Shown here piece after piece: positions 53,569 through 63,706 of a stretch of 64,000 bases of DNA. The notes beneath the pieces were generated by a model. That model saw only the letters and a program-made list of their open reading frames with translations, was not told where the DNA came from and searched no databases. The stretch is from Bradyrhizobium lablabi. GTDB lineage: Bacteria; Pseudomonadota; Alphaproteobacteria; Rhizobiales; Xanthobacteraceae. The stretch is from contig NZ_JAFCJK010000011.1 in the NCBI RefSeq assembly GCF_018131005.1, positions 1-64,000 on the forward strand, given 5' to 3'. How positions within the stretch are numbered: the first letter of the stretch is position 1; the number at the start of each line of letters is the position of its first letter. Made by a program: the position numbers and the translations under genes.

Positions 53569-54552
53569 TCACGCCACCGCCCGTTGGGCGGATGGTGCGT
53601 CCGTCCCGACCCAACGGCGGAACAGATCGAAATCGATGTTGCCGCCGCTCAGGATCAGGCCGACGCGCTTGCCGGCGAGACTTGCTTTTTCCTGCAGCGC
53701 GGCCGCGAGCGGCGCGGCGCCTGCACCCTCGGCCAGATTGTGCGTGTCGGTCCAGAGCACGCGGATCGCGGAGGCGATCTCGTCGTCGGTGACCTGGACG
53801 ACGCGCGAGGCGCCCTTCAGAATGATCGCGAGGGCCTCCGCGTCCGGGTTGCGGGTTGCCATGCCGTCGGCCAACGTGCTGCTGCTGTCGGTGTTCACCA
53901 CGGTACGCGCGGCAAACGACAGCGCGTAGGACGGCGCCTCGGTCGACTGCACACCCACGATCTCCGTCTTCAGACCGAGCAGGTCACGCGCCATGATGCA
54001 GCCGCAGATGCCCGAGCCCTGCCCGATCGGCACGTAGAGCACGTCGAGGTCCGGCGCGCTCCTGAAGAGCTCGAGCGCGTAGGTCGCAACGCCCAGTACG
54101 AGATCCGGATGGAAAGACGGCACCATGTGGAGACCCGCAAACTGTGCGCGCCGCTCCGCCTCTTCCCGCGCCGCCTGGAAATCCTCGCCATGCTCGACCA
54201 GCTCGGCGCCGAATGCGCGCATCGCGCGGTTCTTCTCGACCGAATTGCCCCGCGGCACGTAGATCACCGCGGGCACGCCATGGCGGCTCGCAGCAAAGGC
54301 AAGGCTCTGGCCGTGGTTGCCGCGCGTCGCCGAGATGATCCCTGGCACATCCGGCCGCCCGCGCTTCAATCGCTCCAGATAAACCAGTCCACCACGCACC
54401 TTGAAGGCGCCGGTCGGCGTGTGGTTTTCATGCTTGACCACAACGCGGGTGCCGAGCCGCTCGGCCAGCAGCGGCCAGGCATGCGCCGGCGTCGGCGGCA
54501 CCGCCTGGCCCACGATCTCGTGGGCGCGTTCGAGCTGTTCGAGGTCAAACAT
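53569..54552 (-). CDS. Threonine/serine dehydratase (PLP), short form
   Basis: 327 residues, fold type II PLP enzyme. The cofactor lysine is Lys51 in TGAFKVRGG, and the glycine loop for the phosphate is GQGSGICG. There is no C-terminal ACT regulatory domain, so it is the short form, less likely to be inhibited by isoleucine than biosynthetic IlvA. Lying between ilvB and ilvN, it can supply 2-oxobutanoate for isoleucine synthesis. It could alternatively act mainly on serine. Confidence 0.88.
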   Translation of the reverse strand: MFDLEQLERAHEIVGQAVPPTPAHAWPLLAERLGTRVVVKHENHTPTGAFKVRGGLVYLERLKRGRPDVPGIISATRGNHGQSLAFAASRHGVPAVIYVPRGNSVEKNRAMRAFGAELVEHGEDFQAAREEAERRAQFAGLHMVPSFHPDLVLGVATYALELFRSAPDLDVLYVPIGQGSGICGCIMARDLLGLKTEIVGVQSTEAPSYALSFAARTVVNTDSSSTLADGMATRNPDAEALAIILKGASRVVQVTDDEIASAIRVLWTDTHNLAEGAGAAPLAAALQEKASLAGKRVGLILSGGNIDFDLFRRWVGTDAPSAQRAVA

Positions 54553-54566
54553 CTGCCCCTCTCACC

Positions 54567-56342
54567 TCACACCAGCGCCTTGCCGCCGGCGAAGGCGGTT
54601 GCGGTAGCCTCGTTGGTCGCCTCTTCCGGCAGCAGCATTTCGTTGTGCGCCTTGCCCGAGGGGATCATCGGGAAGCAGTTTTCGAGCGCCGCGACACGGC
54701 AATCGAACAGCACCGGGCGCTTGACCGAGATCATCTCCCTGATCGCGCCGTCGAGATCGGACGGCTTCGTCGCCTGCAGGCCGACGCAGCCGTAGGCATC
54801 GGCGAGCTTGACGAAGTCAGGCAGCGCCTCCGAATAGGAATGCGACAGGCGATTGCCGTGCAGAAGCTGCTGCCACTGCCGCACCATGCCCATGTACTGG
54901 TTATTCAGGATGAAGATCTTGATCGGCAGTTCGAACTGGACTGCCGTCGACATCTCCTGGATCGTCATCTGCACCGAGGCGTCGCCGGCGATGTCGATCA
55001 CGAGGCTGTCGGGGTGCGCAACCTGCACGCCGAGCGCCGCCGGCAGGCCATAGCCCATCGTACCGAGACCGCCGGAGGTCATCCAGCGGTGCGGTTCCTC
55101 GAAGCCGAAGAACTGCGCGGCCCACATCTGGTGCTGGCCGACTTCGGTCGTGATGTAGGTGTCCCTGCCGCGGGTCAACTCGAACAGGCGCTGGATTGCG
55201 TATTGCGGCAGGATGACATCGTTGTTCTTCCTGTAGGCCAGCGAGTTGCGCGCGCGCCATTGCGCGATCTGCTGCCACCAGGCCCTGATGTCGGGCTTCT
55301 TCGCCTCCGCCTTGAACACCTGGAGGAGGTCGCCGATCACGTTGCCGGCGTCGCCGATGATCGGCACGTCGACGCGGATGTTCTTGTTGATCGAAGATGG
55401 ATCGATATCGATGTGGATTTTTTTCGAGCCCGGCGAGAACGCGTCGGTGCGGCCGGTGATGCGGTCGTCGAACCGCGCGCCGACGCACAGCATGACGTCG
55501 CAATCATGCATCGTCATGTTGGCTTCGTAGGTGCCGTGCATGCCGAGCATGCCGAGCCAGTTCGGGCCCGAGGCCGGATAGGCGCCCAATCCCATCAGGG
55601 TCGACGTGATCGGAAAGCCCGTCGCCTCCACCAGTTCGCGCAGTAGCTTCGACGCTTCCGGGCCGGAATTGATGACGCCGCCGCCGGTGTAGATCACCGG
55701 GCGCTTCGCAGATGCGAGCATCGCGGCCGCCTTGCGGATCAGCGTGGCGTCGCCCTTCACGCGCGGCGTGTAGGAGACGTGAACGTCCGATTTGCGCGGC
55801 GGATGGTATGCGCCCGTCGCGAACTGCACGTCCTTCGGAACGTCGACCACGACGGGACCCGGGCGGCCGGTGGTTGCGACGTAGAAGGCTTCGTGCAGCA
55901 CCTTGGCAAGGTCGTTGACGTTACGCACCAGCCAGTTGTGCTTGGTGGAGGGCCGCGTGATGCCGACCGTGTCGCATTCCTGGAACGCATCATTGCCGAT
56001 CAGATGCGTCGGCACCTGGCCGGTGATGCAGACGAGCGGGATCGAATCCATCAGCGCGTCGGTCAGGGGTGTCACCATGTTGGTGGCGCCGGGACCTGAC
56101 GTCACGAGCACCACGCCCGGCCTGCCGGTCGAGCGCGCATAACCCTCCGCGGCGTGGCCGGCGCCCTGCTCGTGGCGCACCAGGATGTGCTCGACCTCGC
56201 TCTGCTGGAAGATCTCGTCATAGATCGGAAGCACCGCGCCGCCGGGATACCCGAAAATGTGCTGCACGCCGTGATCGATGAGCGCGCGTACGATCATCGC
56301 GGCGCCGGTCATCTGATTTGGGTCGTGGCTCTTATCGGTCAT
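54567..56342 (-). CDS. ilvB: Acetolactate synthase large subunit
   Basis: 591 residues from ATG 56342 with GGAGCGAGCC upstream; the frame is open further but through the attenuator. ThDP-dependent enzyme with the catalytic Glu in VRHEQGAGHAAEGYARSTG and the ThDP/Mg motif IAGDASVQMTIQEM. It makes 2-acetolactate or 2-aceto-2-hydroxybutyrate, the shared first step of valine/leucine and isoleucine synthesis. It is preceded by the ilvL leader and attenuator. Confidence 0.97.
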   Translation of the reverse strand: MTDKSHDPNQMTGAAMIVRALIDHGVQHIFGYPGGAVLPIYDEIFQQSEVEHILVRHEQGAGHAAEGYARSTGRPGVVLVTSGPGATNMVTPLTDALMDSIPLVCITGQVPTHLIGNDAFQECDTVGITRPSTKHNWLVRNVNDLAKVLHEAFYVATTGRPGPVVVDVPKDVQFATGAYHPPRKSDVHVSYTPRVKGDATLIRKAAAMLASAKRPVIYTGGGVINSGPEASKLLRELVEATGFPITSTLMGLGAYPASGPNWLGMLGMHGTYEANMTMHDCDVMLCVGARFDDRITGRTDAFSPGSKKIHIDIDPSSINKNIRVDVPIIGDAGNVIGDLLQVFKAEAKKPDIRAWWQQIAQWRARNSLAYRKNNDVILPQYAIQRLFELTRGRDTYITTEVGQHQMWAAQFFGFEEPHRWMTSGGLGTMGYGLPAALGVQVAHPDSLVIDIAGDASVQMTIQEMSTAVQFELPIKIFILNNQYMGMVRQWQQLLHGNRLSHSYSEALPDFVKLADAYGCVGLQATKPSDLDGAIREMISVKRPVLFDCRVAALENCFPMIPSGKAHNEMLLPEEATNEATATAFAGGKALV

Positions 56343-56409
56343 GGCTCGCTCCGAATGCGCTGGTTTTTGCGCGGCTTCTCTTGGTTTCTTGCAGTTCTGG
56401 TTCGGGAAA

Positions 56410-56432
56410 TAAAAAAGGGCCCCAGAGGCCCC
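56410..56432 (-). terminator. ilvB attenuator terminator
   Basis: On the minus strand GGGCC/GGCCC form a stem with loop TCTGG, followed by TTTTTTATTT. It sits between the leader peptide stop and the ilvB start, the standard attenuator position. Confidence 0.85.
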
Positions 56433-56434
56433 AT

Positions 56435-56480
56435 GCACACCGCCTGAATTTGGATGGCCGCTAGCCATCCCCGGCGGTGC
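56435..56480 (-). promoter_or_regulatory. ilvB leader pause/anti-terminator stems
   Basis: GCACCGCC (56480-56473) pairs with GGCGGTGTGC (56444-56435), and inside it GGATGGC (56470-56464) pairs with GCCATCC (56458-56452). These overlap the end of the leader coding region and compete with structures further down, as in known ilv attenuators. Confidence 0.65.
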
Positions 56481-56526
56481 GCCTGGGTACGACGGCGATA
56501 AGGAGTTTGGTAATAATGTTACGCAT
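56461..56526 (-). CDS. ilvL: ilv operon leader peptide
   Basis: A 21-residue peptide, MRNIITKLLIAVVPRRTAGDG when read from ATG 56526, with three Ile, two Leu and two Val codons clustered at positions 4-13. The stop TAG lies within the leader stem. Ribosome stalling at these codons when charged tRNA-Ile, -Leu or -Val is low should prevent the downstream terminator from forming. Confidence 0.85.
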   Translation of the reverse strand: MRNIITKLLIAVVPRRTAGDG

Positions 56527-56684
56527 GAGGCGGCTCAGACTTCCCGAAGGTTGCGCGAAACATAACGGCCAAAGCCCGAATGTCAAGGCAAGGCAGCGAT
56601 TTTCTCGATATTTGTAGCTTAACGGGGTTTCCGTCGCCCGGCGAGCGGTTTTGCGCCTGCAACAGCGCATGGCAGGTTAGCTCG

Positions 56685-57603
56685 TTACCCCACAAACCAC
56701 GGCGTCGCCGCCTCGGGCGCGACCCAGGCGAATTCCGGCAGCTGGTGGCGGAACCAGGTGAACTGCCGCTTGGCGTAGTGACGGGTATCGGCCCGGCCGA
56801 TCTCGGCGGCCTCCCCCCGGCTGATCTCGCCCTTCAGATGCCGCATCAGGGCCGGCACGCCATGGGCCTTCATGGCAGGCAGTAGCGGGTCGAGCTTCCG
56901 GGCCGCCAGAGCCTCGACCTCCTCCAGCGCGCCAGCGGCAAGCATCGCGTCGAACCGCGCGTCGATCCGGGCGTAGAGCTCATCTCGCTGCGGCGCGAGA
57001 AACAGCGCGGAAAATTCGCCCGGCGGCAGCAGCGGCGGCAGGCCGTCGCGATGCCAGTCGGGCAACGGACGGCCGGTGGCCTCCACCACTTCGAGCGCGC
57101 GCGCGATGCGGGTGCGGTCGCGCGGCTTCAGGCGCTCGGCCGACACCGGATCACGCTGCGCGAGCTCGGCATGCAGTGCCTCGACGCCGTCCTGCTCCAG
57201 CCGCGCGCGCACGCCCTCGCGCACCGCGGCAGGGATCGGCGGCACGGCCGACAGTCCGCGCGTGAGCGCCTTGAAGTAGAGGCCGGAGCCGCCGATGAAG
57301 ATCGGCTGGCGGCCTTGGGTACGCGCGTCAGCGAGCGCCTTTGCGGCATCGGCGATCCAGGCGCCGGCCGAGAAATTCACGCTCGCATCGACATGACCGT
57401 AGAGGCGGTGCGGAACCAGAGCCTCCTCATTTTCGGTCGGGCGCGCGGTGATGATCCGTAGATCGCGATAGACCTGCATCGAGTCGGTGTTGATCACAAC
57501 CCCGCCGGTTCGCTGCGCAAGCCCGAGCGCCAGGGCCGACTTGCCGCTGGCGGTCGGCCCTGCGATAAGCACAGCCTTGTCCAACGACCCCGAATTCGCC
57601 CGC

Positions 57604-57605
<2 letters not shown>
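56685..57605 (-). CDS. miaA: tRNA dimethylallyltransferase
   Basis: 306 residues from ATG 57605 (MRANSGSLDKAVLIAGPTASGKS); ATG 57626 would add seven residues. The P-loop GPTASGKS is at 16-23, with the conserved STDSMQVYRDL-type segment NTDSMQVYRDLRIITARPT and PIFIGGSGLYFKALTRGL. It prenylates A37 of tRNAs reading UNN codons. Its start overlaps the start of divergent serB. Confidence 0.95.
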
Positions 57606-58497
<892 letters not shown>

Positions 58498-58542
58498 CTT
58501 GAGACGCCGTTTCGGCCTTCGCCGGGACGACGCATCACTCTT

Positions 58543-60069
58543 CTACTGGACGCTCAGCGCCACGAAACGCAGCTCACCTTCTCCATTGGAAACAAGCAGT
58601 AGCACCGACTTCTTGCCGTCCTTCTTGAGCTGGTCGACGCGCTTCTTGATGTCGGCGGCGCTGGCGACGGCCTCCTGCGCCACCTCGACGATCACGTCGC
58701 CGGCCGACAGCCGCTTCTCGGCGGCATCGGAGCCGCCGTCGACGCCGGTGACGATCACGCCCTTCACGCTGTCCTTGATCTTGTACTTGGTGCGCAGGTC
58801 CTTGCTCAGCGACGCCAGATCGAGGCCGAGCGCCTTCTGCGTCACCGGTTTCTCGGCCGGCTCATCCTTTGGCTTGGCGTTGACCTGCTGAACCTTGTCA
58901 TTGTCCTCAAGGCGGCCGAGCGTGACCTTGCGCGTCTCCTCCGCGCCTTTACGAATGACGACGACCTCGACCTCCTTGCCGACCGCGGTGTCGGCAACGA
59001 CGCGCGACAGATCCTTGGGGTCCTTTACGTCCCTGCCGTCGAACTTCACGACGACGTCTCCGGGCTCGATGCCGGCGGGCTTGGCCGGCCCCTTGTCGTC
59101 GACGCCGGCCACCAGCGCGCCGCGCGGCGGCTTGATGTTGAGGCTTTCGGCGATCTCATCGGTCACCTGCTGGATGCGCACGCCGAGCCAGCCACGGCGC
59201 AGTTCGCCGAACTTCTGTAACTGATCGACGACGCCTGCCACCGTCTTGGACGGCACGGCAAAGCCGAGCCCGATCGAGCCGCCGGTCGGCGAGATGATCA
59301 AGGTATTGACGCCGATCACCTCGCCATCGAGGTTGAATAGCGGACCGCCGGAATTGCCACGGTTGATGGCGGCGTCGGTCTGGATGTAGCTGTCATACGG
59401 GCCCTGGCTGATGTCGCGGTTCTTGGCCGAGACAATGCCCGCGGTGACCGTGCCGCCAAGGCTGAACGGGTTGCCGATCGCAACCACCCAGTCGCCGAGA
59501 CGGATCTTGTCGCTGTCCCCGAACTTCACCGCTACAAGCGGCTTCGGCGGCTTGAATTTCAGCACCGCAAGGTCGGTCTTCTTGTCGACGCCGACCAACT
59601 CGGCCCTGACTTTTGTGCCATCATTGAGAATGACGTTGATCTCGTCGGCATCGGCAATGACGTGGTTATTGGTGACGACGATGCCGGACGTATCGACGAT
59701 GAAGCCCGAGCCGAGCGAGTTGGTCTTGCGCGGCTGGAACTCGCCGCTCTTGTCGCCACCTTTGTCGCCACCCTTGCTGCCACCGGGTCCACGGCGGTTC
59801 TTGAAGAAGTCGTCGAAGAACTCCTCGAATGGCGAGCCCGGCGGCAATTGCGGCATCGCGCCGCCACCTTTGGCTTCCACCGTCTGCGATGTCGAGATGT
59901 TGACGACGGCGTCGATCACCTTCTCGGCGATGTCGGCGATGCCTTCGGGACCGCGCGCGAACGTCGGCGCCGAGCCCAGCACGCTCGCCGCAACGATCGA
60001 GATCGCGGCTCCCATCAAACGGAGGCGACGGCCCAAGGAACAGCCCAAGGCTGGTCTGGCAGCGGTCAT
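58543..60069 (-). CDS. degP: DegP/Do-type periplasmic serine protease
   Basis: 508 residues from ATG 60069 with a signal segment (LMGAAISIVAASVLGSAPTFA). Trypsin-like triad: His136 (VTNNHVI), Asp166 (KKTDLAVL) and Ser240 (NRGNSGGPL). Two PDZ domains follow: the first contains RRGWLGVRIQQVTDEIAESL, the second VKGVIVTGVDGGSDAAEKRL. A Gly/Lys/Asp-rich loop (95-110) replaces part of the LA loop. It handles misfolded envelope proteins. Confidence 0.94.
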   Translation of the reverse strand: MTAARPALGCSLGRRLRLMGAAISIVAASVLGSAPTFARGPEGIADIAEKVIDAVVNISTSQTVEAKGGGAMPQLPPGSPFEEFFDDFFKNRRGPGGSKGGDKGGDKSGEFQPRKTNSLGSGFIVDTSGIVVTNNHVIADADEINVILNDGTKVRAELVGVDKKTDLAVLKFKPPKPLVAVKFGDSDKIRLGDWVVAIGNPFSLGGTVTAGIVSAKNRDISQGPYDSYIQTDAAINRGNSGGPLFNLDGEVIGVNTLIISPTGGSIGLGFAVPSKTVAGVVDQLQKFGELRRGWLGVRIQQVTDEIAESLNIKPPRGALVAGVDDKGPAKPAGIEPGDVVVKFDGRDVKDPKDLSRVVADTAVGKEVEVVVIRKGAEETRKVTLGRLEDNDKVQQVNAKPKDEPAEKPVTQKALGLDLASLSKDLRTKYKIKDSVKGVIVTGVDGGSDAAEKRLSAGDVIVEVAQEAVASAADIKKRVDQLKKDGKKSVLLLVSNGEGELRFVALSVQ

Positions 60070-60235
60070 ATCAGCTTTTCTCCAGGCGAACGGATGAAAA
60101 TCGTTAGCGGTACAGTGCGCCCGAACGGGCTCACGGCGCAAGCATTTCAGCCGGACATTTCGGCGAAAAACCGGTCGCGAAAAGTTCACGATCGCGTCCT
60201 TCCCGGCACGCTTTCTGCGCCGGAACCGGTCAAGG

Positions 60236-60436
60236 TCAGCGCCGCACCAGCCAGATCAACACGAGGCCGGCGATCGCCGAGCCGATGCCGACTGCACGCA
60301 GGATATTGTCGGGCGTCGCCAGCGCGCTTTTCATCGCCCGCCGCATCCAGGCCGGACTCGCCGCGAACATAACACCTTCAATCACGAACAGGATTCCCAC
60401 ACCGATGAGGAAGTCGGCGAACGCTATGGACCTCAT
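60236..60436 (-). CDS. DUF2065 family small membrane protein
   Basis: 66 residues from ATG 60436 (MRSIAFADFLIGVGILFVIEG). Two membrane helices, FLIGVGILFVIEGVMFAA and AVGIGSAIAGLVLIWLV, flank WMRRAMKSALATPDNILR, the DUF2065 signature. It lies downstream of hflC, as DUF2065 genes often do, suggesting a link with the HflKC/FtsH complex; the function is unproven. Confidence 0.85.
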   Translation of the reverse strand: MRSIAFADFLIGVGILFVIEGVMFAASPAWMRRAMKSALATPDNILRAVGIGSAIAGLVLIWLVRR

Positions 60437-60474
60437 CGGATGGCAGCCTCCCGCTTGCTTTTTCTTCTTGATTG

Positions 60475-60508
60475 ATGGCGGCAACGCGTTGTTCCGCGTC
60501 GCCGCCAT
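60475..60508. repeat. Inverted repeat between hflC and DUF2065 gene
   Basis: ATGGCGGC-A-ACGCG pairs with CGCGT-C-GCCGCCAT around a six-base loop. It could attenuate transcription between hflC and the downstream gene or protect mRNA. There is no T-tract. Confidence 0.5.
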
Positions 60509-60517
60509 ACGTCAACT

Positions 60518-61420
60518 TTAAGGCTTCGGCGCGGCGGCTGCCTCGGGCCGCTTACCGCTCGGATTGCCGAAATATCTGAAGAAGTCGGAGTCCGGCCGCA
60601 ACAGGAAGCGCGTATCGCTCGAGCGCAGGCCGCTTTCATAGGCCGACATCGAACGATAGAAGGAGAAGAAGTCCTGGTCCTTGCCGTAGGCCTCGGCAAA
60701 CAGGCGGTTGCGTTCGGCATCGCCAGCACCGCGGATCTGCTCGGAGGACGAGTTGGCCTCCGCGACGATCACCGTTGCCTCGCGATCCGCCCGGGAGCGG
60801 ATCTCCTGCGCCTTCTGGCTGCCCTGGGCGCGGAATTCGGCGGCCTCGCGCTGTCGTTCGGTCTTCATACGGTCGTAGACGGCCTGGCTGTTCTGCTCCG
60901 GCAGATCGGCGCGGCGGATACGCACGTCGACGACCTCGATACCGTAACGGTCAGCTTCCCGGTCGAGTTGGCTGCGGATACGTGCCATCAGCGCTTCCCG
61001 TTCGTCGCGCACGATCTGGATAAAGGTCGCCTCGCCAAGCACGCGGCGCAGCGCAGCGTTGAGCAGCGTCGTCAACTGGATGTTGGCCGCCTGGATCGAG
61101 CCGACGCTCTGATAGAAGCGCAGCGCATTCTTGATGCGGTAGCGCGCAAAGGCGTCGACCACCAGTCGTCGCTGGTCGAAGGCAATCACTTCCTGCGAAG
61201 GGTTTTCCAGGTCGAGAATACGCTTGTCGATCGAGATCACGCTGTCAATGAAGGGCGCCTTGAAGTTCAGACCGGGCTCGGTCACGACACGGACGGGCTC
61301 GCCGAGCCGCACCACGAGCACCTGCTCGGTCTGCTGCACGGTGAACGTCGAGCTGTAGGCAACGATGACCAGAGCAAATAGGACGATCAGGGCGGCAATG
61401 CCGGTGACGGGGGACCTCAT
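60518..61420 (-). CDS. hflC: HflC, SPFH/prohibitin-domain regulator of FtsH
   Basis: 300 residues. One N-terminal membrane helix (GIAALIVLFALVIVAYSS) precedes the SPFH domain (VQQTEQVLVVRLGEPVRVVTEPGLNFKAP). A coiled-coil helix rich in Glu, Arg and Ala follows. It forms a periplasmic-facing complex with HflK that modulates FtsH. Its ATG overlaps the hflK stop (ATGA). Confidence 0.95.
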   Translation of the reverse strand: MRSPVTGIAALIVLFALVIVAYSSTFTVQQTEQVLVVRLGEPVRVVTEPGLNFKAPFIDSVISIDKRILDLENPSQEVIAFDQRRLVVDAFARYRIKNALRFYQSVGSIQAANIQLTTLLNAALRRVLGEATFIQIVRDEREALMARIRSQLDREADRYGIEVVDVRIRRADLPEQNSQAVYDRMKTERQREAAEFRAQGSQKAQEIRSRADREATVIVAEANSSSEQIRGAGDAERNRLFAEAYGKDQDFFSFYRSMSAYESGLRSSDTRFLLRPDSDFFRYFGNPSGKRPEAAAAPKP

Positions 61421-62556
61421 CGCGTAGCCCCCTGCTGCTGGCCGGTCGTGGCCGGCGCCGCCGGGCGCCGCGGTGTAAGCTCCCCGAGAGGCAGATAGGG
61501 CACGATGTTCTGGCCCTGGCCGCCGTCATAGACGAGCTTCTCGGAGCCGCCGAGCACGCGCTCCATGGTTTCCAGATAGATGCGTTCGCGCGTCACGTCG
61601 GGCGCCTTCTTGTATTCGTCATAGACCTTCAGGAAGCGCGCGCTCTGGCCCTTGGCCTCGGCAACCGCCTGCTCCTTGTAGCCTTCGGCCGCCTGCACGA
61701 TCTGCGCGCCCCTGCCGCGCGCCTCGGGTATGACGCGATTGGCGTAGGTCTGTGCTTCGTTCTGGAGGCGCTGCAAATCCGCTTGCGCCGCCTGGACGTC
61801 GCGGAAAGCGTCGATTACCTGCGCCGGAGGATCGACCTTCTGCATCTGTACCTGGGTCACCTGGATGCCCGCGCCGTAGCTGTCCAGCGTCTTCTGCATC
61901 AGCTCCTGCACGGTGGATTCGGTCATGGTGCGGGCGCCGGTCAGGATCGGTTGGATTTCCGAGCGGCCGATCACCTCGCGCATCGCGCTCTCGGCAACCG
62001 CCTTCACGGTGCCCTCGGGGTTCTGGATATTGAAGAGGTAGTTGCCGACGCCGTCGGGCTTGATGCGCCACAACACGGTGAAGTCGACATCCACGATGTT
62101 CTCGTCGCCGGTCAGCATCAGGCTTTCCTCGGGCACGTCGCGCATGGTGCGGCCGCGCCTTGCCGGATCGTCGATCAGCGTCATGCCGATCGAAATTGTC
62201 GACACGCGCAGCGCCTTCGGCAGCAGCACGGTCTCGATCGGATACGGCAGGTGGTAGTTCAAGCCGGGCTGCACGGTACGCACGTGCTTGCCGAAGCGCA
62301 GCACGACGCCGAGTTCTTCCGATTGCACGCGGAAGAAGCCGGACAAGCCCCAGATCGCCAGCGCGCCGATCAGCACCAGCGCGATGCCCATGCCGCTGAA
62401 ATGTCCGCCGGGCAACCACTGCTGCAGCCGGTCCTGGCCGCGACGCAGAAGGTCTTCAAGGTCCGGCGGCCTCGGCCCGACTGATTGCGGACCTGTGCCC
62501 CATGGTCCTTTCGGACCCGAACCCCACGGCCCCCCACCTTGATTCTTCCACGGCAT
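61417..62556 (-). CDS. hflK: HflK, SPFH/prohibitin-domain regulator of FtsH
   Basis: 379 residues from ATG 62556 with GAGGAGAACATTTG upstream. A Gly/Pro-rich cytoplasmic head (MPWKNQGGGPWGSGPKGPWG) precedes one membrane helix (MGIALVLIGALAIWGLSGFF). The SPFH domain and a coiled coil with AEGYKEQAVAEAKGQSARFL follow. It is the partner of HflC and the first gene of the hflK-hflC pair. Confidence 0.95.
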   Translation of the reverse strand: MPWKNQGGGPWGSGPKGPWGTGPQSVGPRPPDLEDLLRRGQDRLQQWLPGGHFSGMGIALVLIGALAIWGLSGFFRVQSEELGVVLRFGKHVRTVQPGLNYHLPYPIETVLLPKALRVSTISIGMTLIDDPARRGRTMRDVPEESLMLTGDENIVDVDFTVLWRIKPDGVGNYLFNIQNPEGTVKAVAESAMREVIGRSEIQPILTGARTMTESTVQELMQKTLDSYGAGIQVTQVQMQKVDPPAQVIDAFRDVQAAQADLQRLQNEAQTYANRVIPEARGRGAQIVQAAEGYKEQAVAEAKGQSARFLKVYDEYKKAPDVTRERIYLETMERVLGGSEKLVYDGGQGQNIVPYLPLGELTPRRPAAPATTGQQQGATR

Positions 62557-62701
62557 CAAATGTTCTCCTCGCAAGTCCGGACCAGGATGCCCGGACTCCA
62601 ATGTCCGGCCCGGTTATAGGGGACTGCCGGGGCCCTTACAACGCGGGCTTCCTGGCCGGACGAGCTATGCGCCGCGCCATATTTGTCAATGCTCACATTG
62701 G

Positions 62702-63214
62702 TTAACGTTTGGCGCGCCGACGATATGTCACATAGGAGAAGTCGGCTTTGTCGTCCGGACCGGCCGGATTCCGCACGCGCGCGACCTCTTCCCATTCCTT
62801 CGCATCGATTGCGGCAAAGCGTGTCTCGCCGTCAGGGCTGGCATGAACTTCGGTGATTTCGAGCCGATCGGCCACGCCCATCCACTGGGCATAGATCTCG
62901 GCGCCGCCGATGACGGCAATCTCAGTGGCGAAACGCCGCAGCGCGTCACCATACGCGACTGCGCGCGCACTTTCGAACGACGTCGTCACGATCGCGCCGC
63001 GGGCCCGGTAGTTCGGATCGCGCGTCACGACGATATTGGTCCGCCCCGGCAGCGGCCGGCGCAGGGATTCGAAGGTCTTGCGTCCCATCACCACCGGCTT
63101 GTTCAGCGTGATGGCCTTGAAGTGCTGCACGTCCGACTTCAGCCGCCAGGGAATTGTATTGTCGCGGCCGATCACGCCGTTCTCGGCGACCGCGACGACG
63201 AGCACGATTTCCAT
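62702..63214 (-). CDS. folA: Dihydrofolate reductase
   Basis: 170 residues from ATG 63214 (MEIVLVVAVAENGVIGRDNTIPW). Family motifs: GVIGRDNTIPWRL with the active-site loop, VMGRKTFESL, and EIAVIGGAEIYAQ. Asp replaces nothing unusual in the substrate helix (LKSDVQHFK). It regenerates tetrahydrofolate consumed by ThyA, encoded just upstream. Its start overlaps the GNAT stop (TGATG). Confidence 0.95.
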   Translation of the reverse strand: MEIVLVVAVAENGVIGRDNTIPWRLKSDVQHFKAITLNKPVVMGRKTFESLRRPLPGRTNIVVTRDPNYRARGAIVTTSFESARAVAYGDALRRFATEIAVIGGAEIYAQWMGVADRLEITEVHASPDGETRFAAIDAKEWEEVARVRNPAGPDDKADFSYVTYRRRAKR

Positions 63215-63699
63215 CACCGCGCTCCTTCTGCAAGCACCGCGAGCGCCGGACCCGAGACGCGGCAAATCGTCCATTCGTCCATCAGTTCGGCACCGAGCGA
63301 TTTATAGAATGCGATCGACGGCGCGTTCCAGTCGAGCACCGCCCATTGCAGGCGCGACCAGCCATTGGCGACGCACTCTCTTGCCAGATGGACGAGCAGC
63401 GCCTTGCCGATGCCGTTGCCGCGCAGCGGCGGACGCACGAAGAGGTCTTCGAGGTAGATGCCATGGCGGCCGGCGAAGGTGGAGAAGTTGACGAACCAGA
63501 CCGTGAAGCCAGCCGGCTCGCCGTTCCATTCGGCGATGTCGCAGTAAAGCCGCGGGTTCTCGCCGAACAGCGCGTCGGCGATATCAGCCTCGCTGGCCTG
63601 AACCTCGTGCAACAGCTTCTCGTAGTCGGCGAGTTCGCGGACCAGCGAAAACACCAGTCCGGCCTCATCGGACCGAGCGCGGCGGATGGCGAGAGACAT
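63214..63699 (-). CDS. GNAT family N-acetyltransferase
   Basis: 161 residues. The acetyl-CoA-binding segment is LFVRPPLRGNGIGKALLVHLA (R/QxxGxG/A type). The N-terminus MSLAIRRARSDEAGLVFSLVRELADYE, and the overall pattern, resemble diamine (spermidine/spermine) acetyltransferase-like proteins. Substrate not established. It lies between thyA (8-bp gap) and folA in one operon. Confidence 0.88.
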   Translation of the reverse strand: MSLAIRRARSDEAGLVFSLVRELADYEKLLHEVQASEADIADALFGENPRLYCDIAEWNGEPAGFTVWFVNFSTFAGRHGIYLEDLFVRPPLRGNGIGKALLVHLARECVANGWSRLQWAVLDWNAPSIAFYKSLGAELMDEWTICRVSGPALAVLAEGAR

Positions 63700-63706
63700 C
63701 AGTCGC

